Shown: positions 1 through 7,760 of the stretch, in pieces | Layout of the letters: each line of letters starts with the position of its first letter | Position numbering within the stretch: position 1 is the stretch's first letter | NCBI GenBank assembly: GCA_965371225.1 | Contig: CBDUXP010000007.1 | Coordinates: 52,974 to 116,973, forward strand | Length of the DNA: 64,000 bases | Source: CBDUXP01 sp965371225 [NCBI: uncultured bacterium] | GTDB lineage: Bacteria > Abyssobacteria > SURF-5 > CBDUXP01 | Direction: 5' to 3' | Notes under the pieces: model-generated | Database searches by the model: none | Seen by the model: only the letters and a program-made list of their open reading frames with translations | What the model was told of the DNA's origin: nothing | Made by a program: the position numbers and the translations under genes

Positions 1-76
1 GCGGGGCAATGGTAGCGGACCCCCCGGCGCACGGCAAGCCGCACGTCCGCCGGCGACCGCCCGGTATACTTGGGGT

Positions 77-184
77 GTGCGCGCGTTCTTCCAGCAGTAC
101 GGGCCGGACCTGGGCCTGGGGGGGCTCATCCTCTACGTCCTGATCCTCGCTTGGGCCACCGCGCAACAACTCGCCGCGTCTTAA
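77..184 (+). CDS. small hydrophobic protein, or C-terminus of a gene entering from the left
   Basis: A 35-residue frame opens at GTG 77 and ends at TAA 182-184. It has a short amphipathic start (VRAFFQQYGPDLG) and one hydrophobic stretch (LILYVLILAWATA) that could span a membrane. A TATACT box at 65-70 lies six bases before the GTG, the spacing expected for a leaderless transcript. The same frame is open back to base 2, so this could equally be the tail of a longer gene whose start lies outside the window. Its stop abuts the stop of the convergent methyltransferase gene. No family is recognised. Confidence 0.35.
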   Translation: MRAFFQQYGPDLGLGGLILYVLILAWATAQQLAAS

Positions 185-939
185 CTCCGGGGCGCGGGGG
201 GCTTCCGGCCCACCGCAAGCGCCGTAACGCCGAAGGGCAGATTCCGCGACCGCAGGGGGATCGCCTCCAGCCCGAAGAGGCGGGCGAGCAGATCGTTCAC
301 CCATCCCGGCCCCGTCATCTCGAAGTCCGACCTGACCGGGTGCGACGCGGCGGCCGGGATCAACCGCCGCGCCATCCGCACCGCCGCGATGGGCAGAAAC
401 AGGAGCGCATTGCAATAGGTGGCCCGCTCCGCGCGCAGGCCCGCGCGTTCCATCAAGGCCGTCAGCTCGCGCAGGCGGTAGCGCTTCTGGTGCTGGTTGA
501 TCGTATCGTGATCGCCCCAGAGCGCCTGAAACGCCGGGACGGCGGCGAGGAGCGCGCCCCCGGGCTTGAGGCACCGCGCGCCCTCGGCTACGACGCCCGC
601 GTCGTCGGCGACGTGTTCGATGAGGTCCAACATGGACACGAGGTCGAATTGGCCATCGGCAAGGGGCAGGGCCGCGCCGCTGCCCTGCACGAGGCCGGCG
701 TCCGTGCGCTCGCGCGCGTAGGCGATCGCCTCCGGGGCCAGGTCCAACCCCACCACGTCCCCGTATGGCTGAAAGAACCGCAGCATGTGGCCCGTGCCGC
801 AGCCTACGTCCAGAATCCGGGCCCCCGGCGTGTCGGGGAGGATCGCCGGCAGCAGCGCGCGCAGAATCGCCTGGCGGCCCCGGAACCACCAGTGCGCCTC
901 CTCTACTCTTGCGTACTCGGCGTAGAAGTGGGTTTCCAC
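181..939 (-). CDS. class I SAM-dependent methyltransferase
   Basis: A 252-residue methyltransferase of the Methyltransf_11/ubiE type. The SAM-binding motif I (ILDVGCGTGHML), the acidic motif II (VVGLDLAPEAI) and motif IV (FDLVSMLDLIEHV) are all present. The GTG start at 939 gives the N-terminus VETHFYAEYARVEEAHWWF, common in proteins of this family that sit with glycosyltransferases; the frame is open further upstream but that part overlaps the preceding gene. The start lies inside the 3' end of the glycosyltransferase gene (37-base overlap), so the two are probably translationally coupled. The substrate is unknown; a lipid-linked or cell-surface glycan is an inference from the neighbour. Confidence 0.85.
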   Translation of the reverse strand: METHFYAEYARVEEAHWWFRGRQAILRALLPAILPDTPGARILDVGCGTGHMLRFFQPYGDVVGLDLAPEAIAYARERTDAGLVQGSGAALPLADGQFDLVSMLDLIEHVADDAGVVAEGARCLKPGGALLAAVPAFQALWGDHDTINQHQKRYRLRELTALMERAGLRAERATYCNALLFLPIAAVRMARRLIPAAASHPVRSDFEMTGPGWVNDLLARLFGLEAIPLRSRNLPFGVTALAVGRKPPAPRS

Positions 940-1670
940 CGGGCGGCCGCCTTGGGAAACTGGATGCGCCACCACATCCGCGCAATGGTCCACAACGTCC
1001 GGGGAATATTTCCGGGGCGCACCGTGGTCCGGCCCGCCTGCCGCGGGTAGTGGCGGACCCCCACCTGCTGGATCCGGAGGCGGGCTTTCGCGGCGCGTGA
1101 CACTATTTCCGCATCCACGAAGAAGTCGTCGCACACAATGTCGATGCGGTCGAACACCTCCCGCCGAAACAGTTTGAAGGCGCAATCGATATCCCGAACC
1201 GGCAACCAGAAGAGGACGAAGATGAGCTTGTTGTATATCCAGGAGAGGATACAGCGGAGGACCGAGTCATACCGGTAGATGCGAAACCCGATGACCACGT
1301 CATGGTCCCGCAGGTGCGGCACGAAGTAGCGCACCTCCCGAATGTCGAATTGGAGATCGGCGTCCGTGTAAAACAAGTACGGAAGGCGGGCGGCCTGGAA
1401 TCCGCTCCGCAGCGCCGCACCGTACCCCCGGTTCGCGCCGTGGTGAATCACGCGCACGTGGCCAGGATCGGCCGCCGCGAGCCGATCGGCGATGGCCCCG
1501 GTATCGTCCGTGCTGCCATCATCGACCACGATGACTTCATACTCGGTCGCGAGAGGCGCCACCGCGCCGACGGCGGCGCGGACCGCGTTCTCGATGTTCT
1601 CCTCTTCGTCCAATGCCGGGAGGATGACCGACAGGCCGGCGCAGCGCTGGGCGGGCGTCGGGGCGCTCAC
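903..1670 (-). CDS. family 2 glycosyltransferase (dolichyl/polyprenyl-phosphate mannosyl- or glucosyltransferase-like)
   Basis: A 255-residue GT-A glycosyltransferase. The N-terminus has SVILPALDEEENIENAV and VIVVDDGSTDDT, followed by NRGYGAALRSGF and the metal-binding YTDADLQFD motif (DAD as the DXD site). A hydrophobic segment (LSWIYNKLIFVLFWLPV) precedes the DIDCAFKLFRR acceptor-side motif, as in DPM1-like enzymes that load a sugar onto polyprenyl phosphate. The GTG start at 1670 overlaps the stop of the upstream gene by four bases. It is the middle member of a three-gene unit. The sugar and lipid acceptor cannot be read from the sequence. Confidence 0.88.
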   Translation of the reverse strand: MSAPTPAQRCAGLSVILPALDEEENIENAVRAAVGAVAPLATEYEVIVVDDGSTDDTGAIADRLAAADPGHVRVIHHGANRGYGAALRSGFQAARLPYLFYTDADLQFDIREVRYFVPHLRDHDVVIGFRIYRYDSVLRCILSWIYNKLIFVLFWLPVRDIDCAFKLFRREVFDRIDIVCDDFFVDAEIVSRAAKARLRIQQVGVRHYPRQAGRTTVRPGNIPRTLWTIARMWWRIQFPKAAARWKPTSTPSTQE

Positions 1671-2152
1671 GCGAATTCCTGGTCGAGCATGGACGTGATG
1701 AACTTGTCAAGCGAGACGGGATAGTACGCCATCTTCGGAGTCTGGATAACTCCCGTCGTAATGATTTCGCGCCGCTCCAATTCATCCAACACGCGACTCA
1801 CCATGTCGGAGAGGCCGAACTCGAACTCGCGCCGGCTGAAATCCTCCAAGTGCAGCTCCACCGGCTGGCGCTGGTACTTGAAAGCGAACACGCGGCCGAC
1901 AATAGTCTCGTCCAGCGGCTCGGCGTCGAAGACCTCGCCGTAGGTGGGTGCCTGGTCGCCCGGCCGGACGATGAGTTTCGGGCTGACGAGGATTTTGCCG
2001 CGAATTTCGGTCGTCCGGAAGCCGGGCACTTCCGATTCGCCCAGCAGAATGTAGGGCAAATCGTGATATCCCGAATGCACGCCGAACGTCGGCTGCCGGA
2101 TGATGCGTGTCTGCTCGTAGAGCCACTTCAACTGTTGAGGATCTTTCGGCAT
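1667..2152 (-). CDS. conserved protein of unknown function
   Basis: A 161-residue soluble protein without signal peptide or membrane segment. ATG 2152 (MPKDPQQLKWLYEQTRIIRQ) is preferred over the longer open frame because a promoter-like element lies at 2187-2215. The C-terminal third has an amphipathic helix-rich region (MVSRVLDELERREIITTGV) resembling a winged-helix end. I recognise no family. It heads a transcription unit with a glycosyltransferase and a methyltransferase and overlaps the former by four bases, so a role in the same surface-glycan or lipid pathway is possible but unproven. Confidence 0.7.
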   Translation of the reverse strand: MPKDPQQLKWLYEQTRIIRQPTFGVHSGYHDLPYILLGESEVPGFRTTEIRGKILVSPKLIVRPGDQAPTYGEVFDAEPLDETIVGRVFAFKYQRQPVELHLEDFSRREFEFGLSDMVSRVLDELERREIITTGVIQTPKMAYYPVSLDKFITSMLDQEFA

Positions 2153-2186
2153 AGTCGTGCGCGCCACCAGTCGGAACCCGCATGGT

Positions 2187-2215
2187 ATTCTCCCGGCCCA
2201 ACCCGGCGGCGTCAA
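2187..2215 (-). promoter_or_regulatory. sigma-70-type promoter for the unknown/GT2/methyltransferase unit
   Basis: On the minus strand TTGACG (2215-2210) is followed by a 17-base spacer and GAGAAT (2192-2187). The -35 matches the consensus at 5 of 6 positions and the -10 at 4 of 6. It lies 35 bases before the ATG at 2152. A TATACT on the opposite strand at 2243-2248 could serve the divergent efflux genes, but no convincing -35 precedes it. Confidence 0.45.
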
Positions 2216-2352
2216 GGGGCTGGCCGCCACCCGCCCGGGTGCTATACTTGGGCGATCTGCGAGCCAAAGCGGGGGGCGGAGGATCCAGTGCAACAGGCCT
2301 TTACCCGCGAGCCTTGGTTTGCCGAAACCGCCCGGCCCGTTCGAGCAGTGAC

Positions 2353-3447
2353 ATGCCATCGCGTTCCCCCGCCCTCGCAGTAATCCTCGCCACGAGCCTC
2401 CTCTTCAGCGGGTGTGGCTCCGACTCCAGCGCCGCCCCGCCCCCCGAGGAAGATACCGTCAGCATCGGGGTCCGGGTGGTCTCGGTTCAGCGCGGGGACA
2501 TTATCTCGGTGATCGATGCCGTCGGCACGTTGCAGGCGGTTCAGGAAGCAACCATTTCCTCGCGCGTGCCCGGGCGCGTGGACGCGCTGCCCTTCGCCGT
2601 GGGCGATTGCGTGGACACCGGAGACCTGCTGGTCCGGCTGGAACAGCAGGAATTCCACCTGGCCGTCCGCCAGGCGGAAGCGGCCGTCGGGTCGGCCCGC
2701 GCGCGCTTGGCGGGCGCGCGCCTGGTGCACAAGCGCGTGGACGAACTTCGGGCGCAACACATCGCGTCGACCGAACGGCAAGACGCGGCGGCCACGCAAC
2801 TGGCCATCGGTCAGGCGGGGGTGCGGGAAGCCAATGCCGCCCTCGATATCGCCGAGGACCAGATGGCCAACAGCGTGATCCTTGCGCCGTTCCGGGGTGA
2901 TGTGGCGCGTCTGGATGTGAACGTCGGGGAGCGCATCACGCCCGGCCAGCCGCTCCTGCACCTCGTGAATCTCGATACCGTGGAGATAGACGTCAGTGTG
3001 AGCGAGAAGCGTATCCAGGCGGTCACCCTGGGGCAGTCCGTGCGGGTGCGGGTGGACGGCTTTCCGACACAGAAGTTCGCGGGTGTCGTACACCGACTGT
3101 CGCCGACCGTCGACCCCGTCTCACGCACGTTCGTCGCCACCGTCCAGCTTGTTAACCCGGACCATCGGCTGCGCCCCGGGATGTTTACGCGCGTCGAAAT
3201 TCAGGTGGGCGAGCATGTGGATGCCCTGGTGATCCACCGCGCCGGGTTGCTGGAACTGACCGGCGCACTCTGGGCCGTGCGCGTCCGCGACGGGCGGGCG
3301 GAGCGAGTAGAGGTAACGCCGGGCTTCCGGTACGGGGAGCACGTGGAGATCCAAGCCGGCCTCGACCTTGGGGATCAGGTGGTCACTGAGGGCGCCTACG
3401 GGCTGGGCAACGGCGCGGCGTTGCACATCATCGCCGACGCCGGCTAG
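2353..3447 (+). CDS. RND efflux pump periplasmic adaptor (membrane fusion protein, HlyD/AcrA family)
   Basis: A 364-residue lipoprotein-type adaptor that would link an inner-membrane RND pump to an outer-membrane channel. ATG 2353 gives a signal sequence ending in the lipobox LFSGC, so it is probably lipid-anchored. The order is a first beta-barrel strand with lipoyl half (ATISSRVPGRVDAL, GDLLVRLEQQEF), an alpha-helical hairpin (about residues 95-165), the second lipoyl half (LAPFRGDVARLDVNVGERITPGQPLLHLVN) and a barrel/membrane-proximal domain with the typical RLSPTVDPVSRTF and LRPGMFTRVEI. It is followed after 11 bases by the pump gene. Transported substrate unknown. Confidence 0.92.
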   Translation: MPSRSPALAVILATSLLFSGCGSDSSAAPPPEEDTVSIGVRVVSVQRGDIISVIDAVGTLQAVQEATISSRVPGRVDALPFAVGDCVDTGDLLVRLEQQEFHLAVRQAEAAVGSARARLAGARLVHKRVDELRAQHIASTERQDAAATQLAIGQAGVREANAALDIAEDQMANSVILAPFRGDVARLDVNVGERITPGQPLLHLVNLDTVEIDVSVSEKRIQAVTLGQSVRVRVDGFPTQKFAGVVHRLSPTVDPVSRTFVATVQLVNPDHRLRPGMFTRVEIQVGEHVDALVIHRAGLLELTGALWAVRVRDGRAERVEVTPGFRYGEHVEIQAGLDLGDQVVTEGAYGLGNGAALHIIADAG

Positions 3448-3458
3448 CGGGGCACCTG

Positions 3459-6400
3459 ATGGGTCTGGCCGACTTCTCCGTCCGGCGCGCCGTCGCGGCC
3501 TCCATGATGGTCCTGATCGTGCTCGTCCTGGGCGCGGTGTCGTACTTCCTGATTCCGGTCGACATCATGCCGGACATGACGTTTCCGGTGATCATGGTGC
3601 AGATCGACTACGAGGGGGTGGGGCCGGAGGAGATCGAAAACTCGATCACCAAAATGGCGGAGGAGGCGTTGAGCCGCGTCGACGGAGTCAAGATGCTGCG
3701 CAGCGTCTCGACGCGCGGGTTCGTGCAACTCGTCATCGAATTCGATTGGGGGCGCAATCTGGACTCGGCGGTGATAGACGTTCGCGAGAAGCTCGACCAG
3801 ATTCCGGATTTCATGTGGCCGGACGACGCCGACCGGCCCCGCATCCAGAAGTTCGACCCGTCGGATATCCCCCTCATGGGCATCACCGTGTACGGCGGCG
3901 GCAATGACGTGCACCAACTCCAAGTGATCGCGGAAGATTATTGCGAGGACGTCATCGTCGGGGTGGAAGGCGTCGCCGCCGTCAGCATCTTCGGCGGGCC
4001 GCCCCGCCAGGTGTTGGTCTCCGTGGATCAGGACCGTCTTGCCGCCCACAACTTCGCCATCCAGACCGTGCTCGAAAAGCTCGCCAGCGAGAATTACAAC
4101 CTCTCGGCCGGCAGCATGAAGGAAGGGCACAAGGACTATCTGGTCCGGGCGCTCGGGGAATTCACGTCCATCCGCGAAATTGAAGCGGTGATTCTCGGCA
4201 TGGCTGGTGGGGCGCCCATCCGATTGGCTGACGTCGCCACCGTCATTGAGACCTACGCGGACGACGTGGTCATTGCGCGGAACGACGGCGAGCCCAGCGT
4301 CATGTTGATGCTCACGAAACAGTCCGGCGCGAATACCGTTGCGGTGAGCGCCCGGGTCTGGGAGAAAATCGCCGAGATTCAGGAGCAGCTCCCGCCCGGG
4401 ATCGAAATCATAAAAACGTTCGACACCGCGGATTTCATCAACGAAGCGATTCGTAACGTCCTGGGCAACCTGCTGTGGGGCGGGATGCTGGCCGTGGGCG
4501 TTCTCCTGATCTTCCTCCGGCACCTGCGCCCCACCCTCATCATCGCCATCGCGATCCCCATCTCCCTGCTGACGGCGCTGGTCCCCATGTATTTCCTGGG
4601 CACCACGATCAACATGATGTCGCTCGGCGGGCTCGCGCTGGCCACGGGCATGCTGGTGGACAACGCCATCGTCGTGCTCGAGAACATCTACCGGCGACAG
4701 GAGGATGAGGGGGAGCACCGGATGGATGCGGCGCGGCGCGGCGCCCGCGAGGTGACCGGTGCGATCACCGGCTCCACCCTCACCACTATCGTCGTGTTCC
4801 TCCCCATCGCGTTCACGCAAGGATTCGCCGCGCGCCTGTTTCGCGACCTCGCCCTCACCGTGACGTTTGCGCTGGCCGCGTCGCTGTTTACCGCGGTCAC
4901 GCTCGTGCCCATGCTCGCCTCCCGCCTGCTGGGTAGCACCACGCGCAGCCGGAGCAGCCGGGGGGTATGGATGCGGCAGCTGACCATCGCGTATCGGGGC
5001 TTGGCGCGCGCGGTGGTCGCGAATCGGTGGAGGGTCTTCGTGGTCGGCAACCTCCTCTGGGTCTTCAGCTTCTTCCTGTTCGGTGCGCTGGAGCGGGAGT
5101 TCTTGCCCACCCCGAACGACGTCACGATCATGGTGACGGCTGAATTGCCTCGCGGCGTACGCCTGGAAGAAACCGATCGGATCGCCCGGCTGATCGAGGA
5201 CATCCTGGCCGACTTTCCGGAGATCGTTTCCGCACGCGCCATGGTCGGGGTCGACACCCAGCGTGACGGCCCGGACCCCAAAAAAGCCTCATTCATCCTG
5301 ACCCTCAGCCACCAATCGGACCGCGAGCGTACGGTGGCAGAAATCGTGGACGATATTCGGCAGCGCGTGAGCGCCATCCCCGGGATCGAACGGTTCAACT
5401 TCGTCAACCTCCAGAGCCAGAGCATGGGCGGGGGCGGCGGGAAACCCATCGAGTTGAAAATTTTCGGCAAGGACCTGGAGACCCTGGTCGCGCTCTCCTA
5501 CGCCACCCTCGAGCGACTGAAAGAGACGGACGGCGTCCTCGATCCCGAAATTCAATTGACCTACGGGGATCCCGAAGTACAGGTGCGCTTCGACCGGGAG
5601 CGCGCCGCCCAACTGGGGATGCCGATCCGGTTCACCGCCGACCTCATGGAAGCCGCGATTAAGGGGAAAGCGGCGAGCCGGTACCGCTCCCACGGCGAGG
5701 AGTACGACATCGTGGTGCGGTTGGACGAGGTTGACCGGAACAGCGTGGCGGACATCGGGGCCCTCCACTTCATCACCCCCACGGGCGCCCGCACCCAGCT
5801 CAGCGATCTTGCGGACGTCCGCTATGGCGCGGGACCGACGCGCGTGTACCGGGAAAATCAGAAGCGGGCCGCCACCATCGTCTGCAACAAGGCAGTGGGC
5901 TATGGGGATGCGAGCGTCGTCGCGAACATTCAAGTGGCCCTTGCGGACCTGCCCTTACCGCCGGGGTACTACATCGAGTACGGGGGGTCGTACGAGCGCA
6001 TGCAGGAGACGCTGCGCGATCTGGGCTTCGCCGCGGCGCTGGCGGTGCTGCTGGTGTACATGATCATGGCGGCGCTGTTTGAATCGCTCGTCCTGCCCCT
6101 GGCGATCATGCTGTCCGTGCCCTTCGCCTTCGTGGGCTCGCTCTGGGCGCTGCTAATCACCGGCACCACCCTCTCCGCCGTGTCCGGCATCGGCACGATC
6201 CTGCTCGCGGGCATTGTCGTGAACAACGGCATTGTGCTCGTGGACTATGCCAATCAGTGCCGGCTCCGTGGCGTGTCCCCCGAGGCAGCGATCATCAAGG
6301 CCTGCGTGACGCGCCTGCGGCCGATCCTGATGACCAACTGCACGACGATTCTCGCGCTGTTGCCCATGGCGCTGATCGGCGGGGCCGGCGTGGAAATGCG

Positions 6401-6599
6401 CCGGCCACTGGCCATCAGCATCATTGGGGGCCTCACCTTCGGCGTGGTGCTCACGCTGGTGCTCTTGCCCTCCGCGTATCTCCTCCTGTCGACGCTGGGA
6501 GACCGGGTGAGCCGCGCGACCCTACGCGTGCTGCATGGGGAGGAGGACGCCGCTCTCCCGGCAGCAGGGGCCGACCGGGGGCCCACTGAGCCGTTCTAG
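3459..6599 (+). CDS. RND superfamily efflux permease (HAE1/AcrB-like)
   Basis: A full-length 1046-residue proton-driven inner-membrane pump. Twelve membrane spans are arranged as one N-terminal helix, a large periplasmic loop, a six-helix bundle, a second loop and a second bundle. The family signature in TM4 reads ATGMLVDNAIVVLENIYR, retaining one proton-relay Asp (VDN rather than VDD), and the second half carries GIVVNNGIVLVDYANQ. The gene follows the adaptor immediately and no outer-membrane TolC gene is adjacent, so the channel must be encoded elsewhere. The stop codon overlaps the convergent moaE stop. Substrate (drug, lipid or metal) cannot be judged; it looks more like HAE1 than heavy-metal CusA. 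Confidence 0.93.
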   Translation: MGLADFSVRRAVAASMMVLIVLVLGAVSYFLIPVDIMPDMTFPVIMVQIDYEGVGPEEIENSITKMAEEALSRVDGVKMLRSVSTRGFVQLVIEFDWGRNLDSAVIDVREKLDQIPDFMWPDDADRPRIQKFDPSDIPLMGITVYGGGNDVHQLQVIAEDYCEDVIVGVEGVAAVSIFGGPPRQVLVSVDQDRLAAHNFAIQTVLEKLASENYNLSAGSMKEGHKDYLVRALGEFTSIREIEAVILGMAGGAPIRLADVATVIETYADDVVIARNDGEPSVMLMLTKQSGANTVAVSARVWEKIAEIQEQLPPGIEIIKTFDTADFINEAIRNVLGNLLWGGMLAVGVLLIFLRHLRPTLIIAIAIPISLLTALVPMYFLGTTINMMSLGGLALATGMLVDNAIVVLENIYRRQEDEGEHRMDAARRGAREVTGAITGSTLTTIVVFLPIAFTQGFAARLFRDLALTVTFALAASLFTAVTLVPMLASRLLGSTTRSRSSRGVWMRQLTIAYRGLARAVVANRWRVFVVGNLLWVFSFFLFGALEREFLPTPNDVTIMVTAELPRGVRLEETDRIARLIEDILADFPEIVSARAMVGVDTQRDGPDPKKASFILTLSHQSDRERTVAEIVDDIRQRVSAIPGIERFNFVNLQSQSMGGGGGKPIELKIFGKDLETLVALSYATLERLKETDGVLDPEIQLTYGDPEVQVRFDRERAAQLGMPIRFTADLMEAAIKGKAASRYRSHGEEYDIVVRLDEVDRNSVADIGALHFITPTGARTQLSDLADVRYGAGPTRVYRENQKRAATIVCNKAVGYGDASVVANIQVALADLPLPPGYYIEYGGSYERMQETLRDLGFAAALAVLLVYMIMAALFESLVLPLAIMLSVPFAFVGSLWALLITGTTLSAVSGIGTILLAGIVVNNGIVLVDYANQCRLRGVSPEAAIIKACVTRLRPILMTNCTTILALLPMALIGGAGVEMRRPLAISIIGGLTFGVVLTLVLLPSAYLLLSTLGDRVSRATLRVLHGEEDAALPAAGADRGPTEPF

Positions 6600-7054
6600 G
6601 AGTAATCGGGGGTCGTGGTATTGCGGCGCTGGTGGTCGTAACCGACCCAGCGCGACTCGCCGGCCACCAGGTGCTCCTTCTTCCACAGCGGCGTATGCAA
6701 CTTGATCTCGTCCATGATCCACTGGCAGGCGTCGAACGCCGGCTTCCGATGGGCGCTCGCGCAGGCGATGGCCACCAGCGTGTCCCCGACCGCGCGCTCG
6801 CCGATGCGGTGCGTGATGGCCACGTCGGACAGGTCGAATTGCGTGATGGCGCGCTCCGCAACGCTCGTGAGCGACTTCACGGCCATGGACTCATAGCACT
6901 CCCACGACATGCCGGAAATGGGCTGCCCGTCCGGGGCAAGGCTGCGCACGGTGCCGAGGAACGTCACGATCGCACCGATATCGTCCGCCCGCAACGGAGC
7001 CACCAGGGCGTCCAACTGAAAATCGCCTTCCTGGATGCGAATGTGCGGCACCAT
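6596..7054 (-). CDS. moaE: molybdopterin synthase catalytic subunit MoaE
   Basis: A 152-residue MoaE that with MoaD converts precursor Z (cPMP) to molybdopterin in the cytoplasm. Hallmarks are GAIVTFLGTVR, SWECYESMA, THRIGERAVGD, and the active-site region HRKPAFDACQWIMDEIKLHTPLWKKE written here in parts: HRKPAFDAC and PLWKKE, with the catalytic lysines in the latter. ATG 7054 overlaps the moaD stop by one base (TGATG), so the two subunits are coupled in translation. Length matches the family. Confidence 0.95.
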   Translation of the reverse strand: MVPHIRIQEGDFQLDALVAPLRADDIGAIVTFLGTVRSLAPDGQPISGMSWECYESMAVKSLTSVAERAITQFDLSDVAITHRIGERAVGDTLVAIACASAHRKPAFDACQWIMDEIKLHTPLWKKEHLVAGESRWVGYDHQRRNTTTPDYS

Positions 7055-7299
7055 CAGCCCCCGCTGACGGGTGGGATCAAGGCGATCGTATCCCCCGCTT
7101 TCACTCTGGCGCCCTCGTGCGCATACTCTTCGTTAAGCGCCACGAGACAGCTGGGCAGCGCCTGGCCGATCGCCGGGTAGTCGGCCGCCAAGTCCTCGAG
7201 TATGCGGCTCACCGGCGTCCCGTCCGGTGCGTCGAGTTCGAGTTCCCCGAACCCCACACGCTCGCGCAAACCGGCAAAACACAGAATCGTCACCGCCAC
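7054..7299 (-). CDS. moaD: molybdopterin synthase sulfur-carrier subunit MoaD
   Basis: An 81-residue ubiquitin-like protein that carries the C-terminal thiocarboxylate used by MoaE. It begins VAVTILCFAGLRERVGF and ends DTIALIPPVSGG, with the obligatory Gly-Gly terminus. GTG 7299 is chosen because it gives the normal MoaD length. The frame continues far upstream, but that part runs into the divergent gene at 7352. A TATGCT box lies about 14 bases upstream on the minus strand, suggesting a short leader. Confidence 0.9.
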   Translation of the reverse strand: MAVTILCFAGLRERVGFGELELDAPDGTPVSRILEDLAADYPAIGQALPSCLVALNEEYAHEGARVKAGDTIALIPPVSGG

Positions 7300-7351
7300 G
7301 CGGGCACTGTAGCATAGCCATGTACCCCGTACACCGACCACTACGCATCGT

Positions 7352-7729
7352 ATGACCAGAGCCACCGTCCTCCTTATCGACGACAACCTCTTCTTCCTGG
7401 ACAAGCTGAAGCACCAGGTGGAAGCTGCGGGCTTTGCGCCCAAGTCGGCCATGTTCTCTGCTGCGGTCGACTCCGCCCTCGACTCTCGCTTGCCCGCCGC
7501 CGTCGTGGTCAACCTGGAAGCGGACCGCATGGACGCGCTCGCCATCATCGCGGACCTCCGCGCGCACCAGGGGCTCGCGAGCACGCCGATCGTGGCGTTT
7601 GCGGGCCACGTGAAGCCGGAATTACTTCAGCAGGGTCAGGAAGCAGGCGCGACGCGCGTCGTCACCAACGGCCAGATCGCATCCGGCTTGGCGCAGATGC
7701 TCCAGGAACTGTGCGCCGAACAGCCCTGA
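7352..7729 (+). CDS. degenerate receiver-domain protein (pseudo-receiver)
   Basis: A 125-residue stand-alone protein with the alternating beta/alpha pattern of a response-regulator receiver. The acidic pair is present (LLIDDN, D10/D11), but the phosphoacceptor Asp is replaced by Asn54 (VVVNLEAD), and the conserved Lys-Pro near the end of beta-5 is missing (ATRVVTNGQ). It therefore cannot be phosphorylated in the usual way and may act as a fixed-state binding module, as known for other pseudo-receivers. No kinase or output domain is adjacent; it is divergent from moaDE and convergent with an SGNH hydrolase. Confidence 0.75.
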   Translation: MTRATVLLIDDNLFFLDKLKHQVEAAGFAPKSAMFSAAVDSALDSRLPAAVVVNLEADRMDALAIIADLRAHQGLASTPIVAFAGHVKPELLQQGQEAGATRVVTNGQIASGLAQMLQELCAEQP

Positions 7730-7732
7730 CGA

Positions 7733-7760
7733 CCGACGGGGCGGTGTTACCCCTCGTCGG
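7733..7760. terminator. hairpin between convergent genes
   Basis: CCGACGGGG (7733-7741) pairs with CCCC (7750-7753) and CGTCGG (7755-7760) around an eight-base loop, with one bulged T. It sits directly after the pseudo-receiver stop and includes the stop codon of the convergent SGNH hydrolase gene. There is no long U-run on either strand, so it may work only weakly as an intrinsic terminator. Confidence 0.35.

Noticed and set aside
3444-4820. Long open frame of 458 codons on the minus strand opposite the RND pump gene
   Set aside because: It is rich in His, Arg, Asp and Gly with no motif, and lies wholly antisense to a well-supported gene; typical of G+C-rich DNA.
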